This document shows positions 33,001 to 33,393 of a stretch of DNA of 33,393 nt, piece by piece (position 1 is the first letter of the stretch; each line of letters opens with the position of its first letter). Position numbers and translations under genes: made by a program. Location: contig JAGQRE010000031.1 in NCBI GenBank assembly GCA_020425695.1, positions 1 to 33,393 of the forward strand. Reading direction: 5' to 3'. The stretch comes from Planctomycetota bacterium. Lineage in GTDB: Bacteria > Planctomycetota > UBA8742 > UBA2392. A model generated the notes under the pieces. It was not told where the DNA came from. It did no database searches and saw only the letters and a list, made by a program, of their open reading frames with translations.

Positions 33001-33393
33001 CGTCGAAGAGTTGCAGATGATGGGCTACCCCATCTTCAGCCTCGACAGTTTGCCCATCGATGAAGACATCCTGGAAGAAGTGTTCGCGGCTGACGTGAAA
33101 GTGGGGCGTATCCCCCACGCCATGGCCATCAACGACGTCTGGAAGAATGCGTACAGCACCAACAGTGCGCAGAAGCTCTGGGCCGCCAAGTACGTCGCCC
33201 GTCACCCGAACCTGATCGGGCTTGACCTGTCGTCATTCAAGTGCGGCCACGACGCACCGATCTACAGCGCCGTGGAAGAGATCGTCACGGAAAGCCTGAC
33301 GCCGTACTTCACCTTCCACGACATCGACGAAAACAAGCCGACCGGCGCAATCAAGATCCGCACCGAGACCATCGACTACTTCCTCAAGCTCTA
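30095..33393 (+). CDS. Double BadF-type ATPase/DUF2229 protein, 2-hydroxyacyl-CoA dehydratase activator-related (3' end outside window)
   Basis: The frame is open for 1099 codons to the window edge, so the C-terminus is missing. Two BadF/BadG/HgdC ATPase domains occur in tandem: VGLDVGSTTVKAVV at about 12-25 and IGIDGGSTSTKAVL at about 355-368, both ASKHA phosphate-1 motifs. Each has the two cysteines that hold the bridging [4Fe-4S] cluster in HgdC: C140 (NDKCAGGTG) and C179 (GKCGVFAET), then C483 (TQCSAGNG) and C522 (YGCAVFMES), with identical 39-residue spacing. A CYFCKNKC motif at about 653-660 and a DUF2229-type region (DQCFPAK near 808, ARPYHNDPG near 955) follow. Such proteins drive ATP-dependent low-potential electron transfer. 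The partner dehydratase is not in the window. Confidence 0.88.
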   Translation, partial: MSEKQLPDEVIVGLDVGSTTVKAVVMDPANNDILWSDYQRHETKQPEKVLEFMKTITAAFPNHPKEKMRVFITGSGGTSIAPLIGAKFVQEVNAVSLAVEIFYPTAGSVIELGGQDAKIIIWKEDPNGGKRKIPSMNDKCAGGTGAVIDKINNKVKLSIDELVGLDYHGVKLHPVAGKCGVFAETDINGLQKQGVPPSELMASLFEAIVQQNLSVLTRGNTLRPVCLLLGGPNTFIPAMQDAWRHNIMKVWEERKFPLPENPNPHELIVVPDNAQYFAAIGAVLYGKGEDAHIARFAGIEALAEFVNTGRDTMRAAGGAAKSLSKSPEELEEFRAEYTIPKHEFPEFKPGEIVEGWIGIDGGSTSTKAVLLDENGKLIGAYYDLSKGNPIEDTKVVMAGLRDSIESQGATLKIMGVGTTGYAKDILKDTIGADVALVETVAHTQAALHFYDEVDVIVDVGGQDIKVIMLKNGRVADFKLNTQCSAGNGYFLQSTSSRFGHPIENFADIAFKAKGLPVFSYGCAVFMESDIVNFQQLGWSADQIMAGLAHVLPKNIWLYVVQEPNLAKLGRKFVLQGGTQRNLAAVKAQVDFIKAKVPDAEVIVHKFCGESGAIGCGIEAIRVTKRSGHTHFIGMDALLGLGFESKRDESTRCYFCKNKCLRTFIDTKTPAGDERRFIIATCEKGTVEDVAKMREIKGKLDDKKKNFPNFVDVSAKKCFASYSPEVVLKESKPGLLTKIRLPRVKAQLEKRERIKDIKIGMPRALNMYSTGPFWSTYLEAIGVSPKNIMWSEFTNEELYKKGSRRGSIDQCFPAKVSLAHVHDLIFRKKTPDVILFPIPNTLQTDLTHMLDSCSCPTVTATPEVVKAAFTKEGDIFAEYGIEYWDPVVDMYRPQLAEKQMHKYFGERLGISKEENAAAIKQAFAALETYKEELLRKPAREVLNQLKKDNKLGVVLLARPYHNDPGLNHEIVEELQMMGYPIFSLDSLPIDEDILEEVFAADVKVGRIPHAMAINDVWKNAYSTNSAQKLWAAKYVARHPNLIGLDLSSFKCGHDAPIYSAVEEIVTESLTPYFTFHDIDENKPTGAIKIRTETIDYFLKL

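Overview
The window is about 33 kb of GC-rich, gene-dense bacterial chromosome. It encodes a Gram-negative-type envelope: several lipoproteins, an RND permease, a GspC-like inner-membrane protein and a cobalamin importer. The neighbourhood of an ECF sigma factor with two vWF_A/DUF3520 proteins, a very long double BadF/DUF2229 activase, REC-PilZ, and many dispersed palindromic repeats would fit Planctomycetota or a related environmental lineage. This is inference from gene content; no rRNA or tRNA was seen to confirm it.

Left part (1-5.3 kb): a zinc-ribbon protein on the minus strand, then a cobalamin riboswitch followed by a tightly overlapping btuF-btuD-btuC-like operon. A hairpin repeat of family A sits directly after btuC and is followed by a second copy of the last seven btuC codons. 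A GspC-like PDZ protein with a TTG start comes next.

Middle part (5.3-11.8 kb): a small membrane protein, a secreted beta-propeller protein with a C-terminal sorting-type tail, and a locus where a 38-codon ORF and a 160-codon ORF share one reading frame, separated by a single UGA. The UGA is followed by a hairpin resembling a bacterial SECIS, which is the most interesting candidate in the window. After these come an acyl-CoA synthetase, a TerB/J-domain protein flanked by family B repeats, and a 60-residue conserved-looking small protein.

Minus-strand block (11.9-18 kb): ECF sigma factor, a membrane-anchored VWA protein, a paralogous VWA lipoprotein, and upstream of them a large lipoprotein of unknown function. 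Nested palindromic islands lie in the gaps. From 18.2 to 27 kb: a lipoprotein on the plus strand, then REC-PilZ, valS and a 1246-residue RND permease carrying a PDZ insertion, all on the minus strand. A third dispersed repeat (family C) is present in three copies.

Right part (27-33.4 kb): two secreted or unknown proteins, then an Rrf2 family regulator with several cysteines. Its upstream region carries three copies of a 13-bp dyad, and it overlaps by one base the start of a double BadF-ATPase/DUF2229 protein that runs off the right edge.
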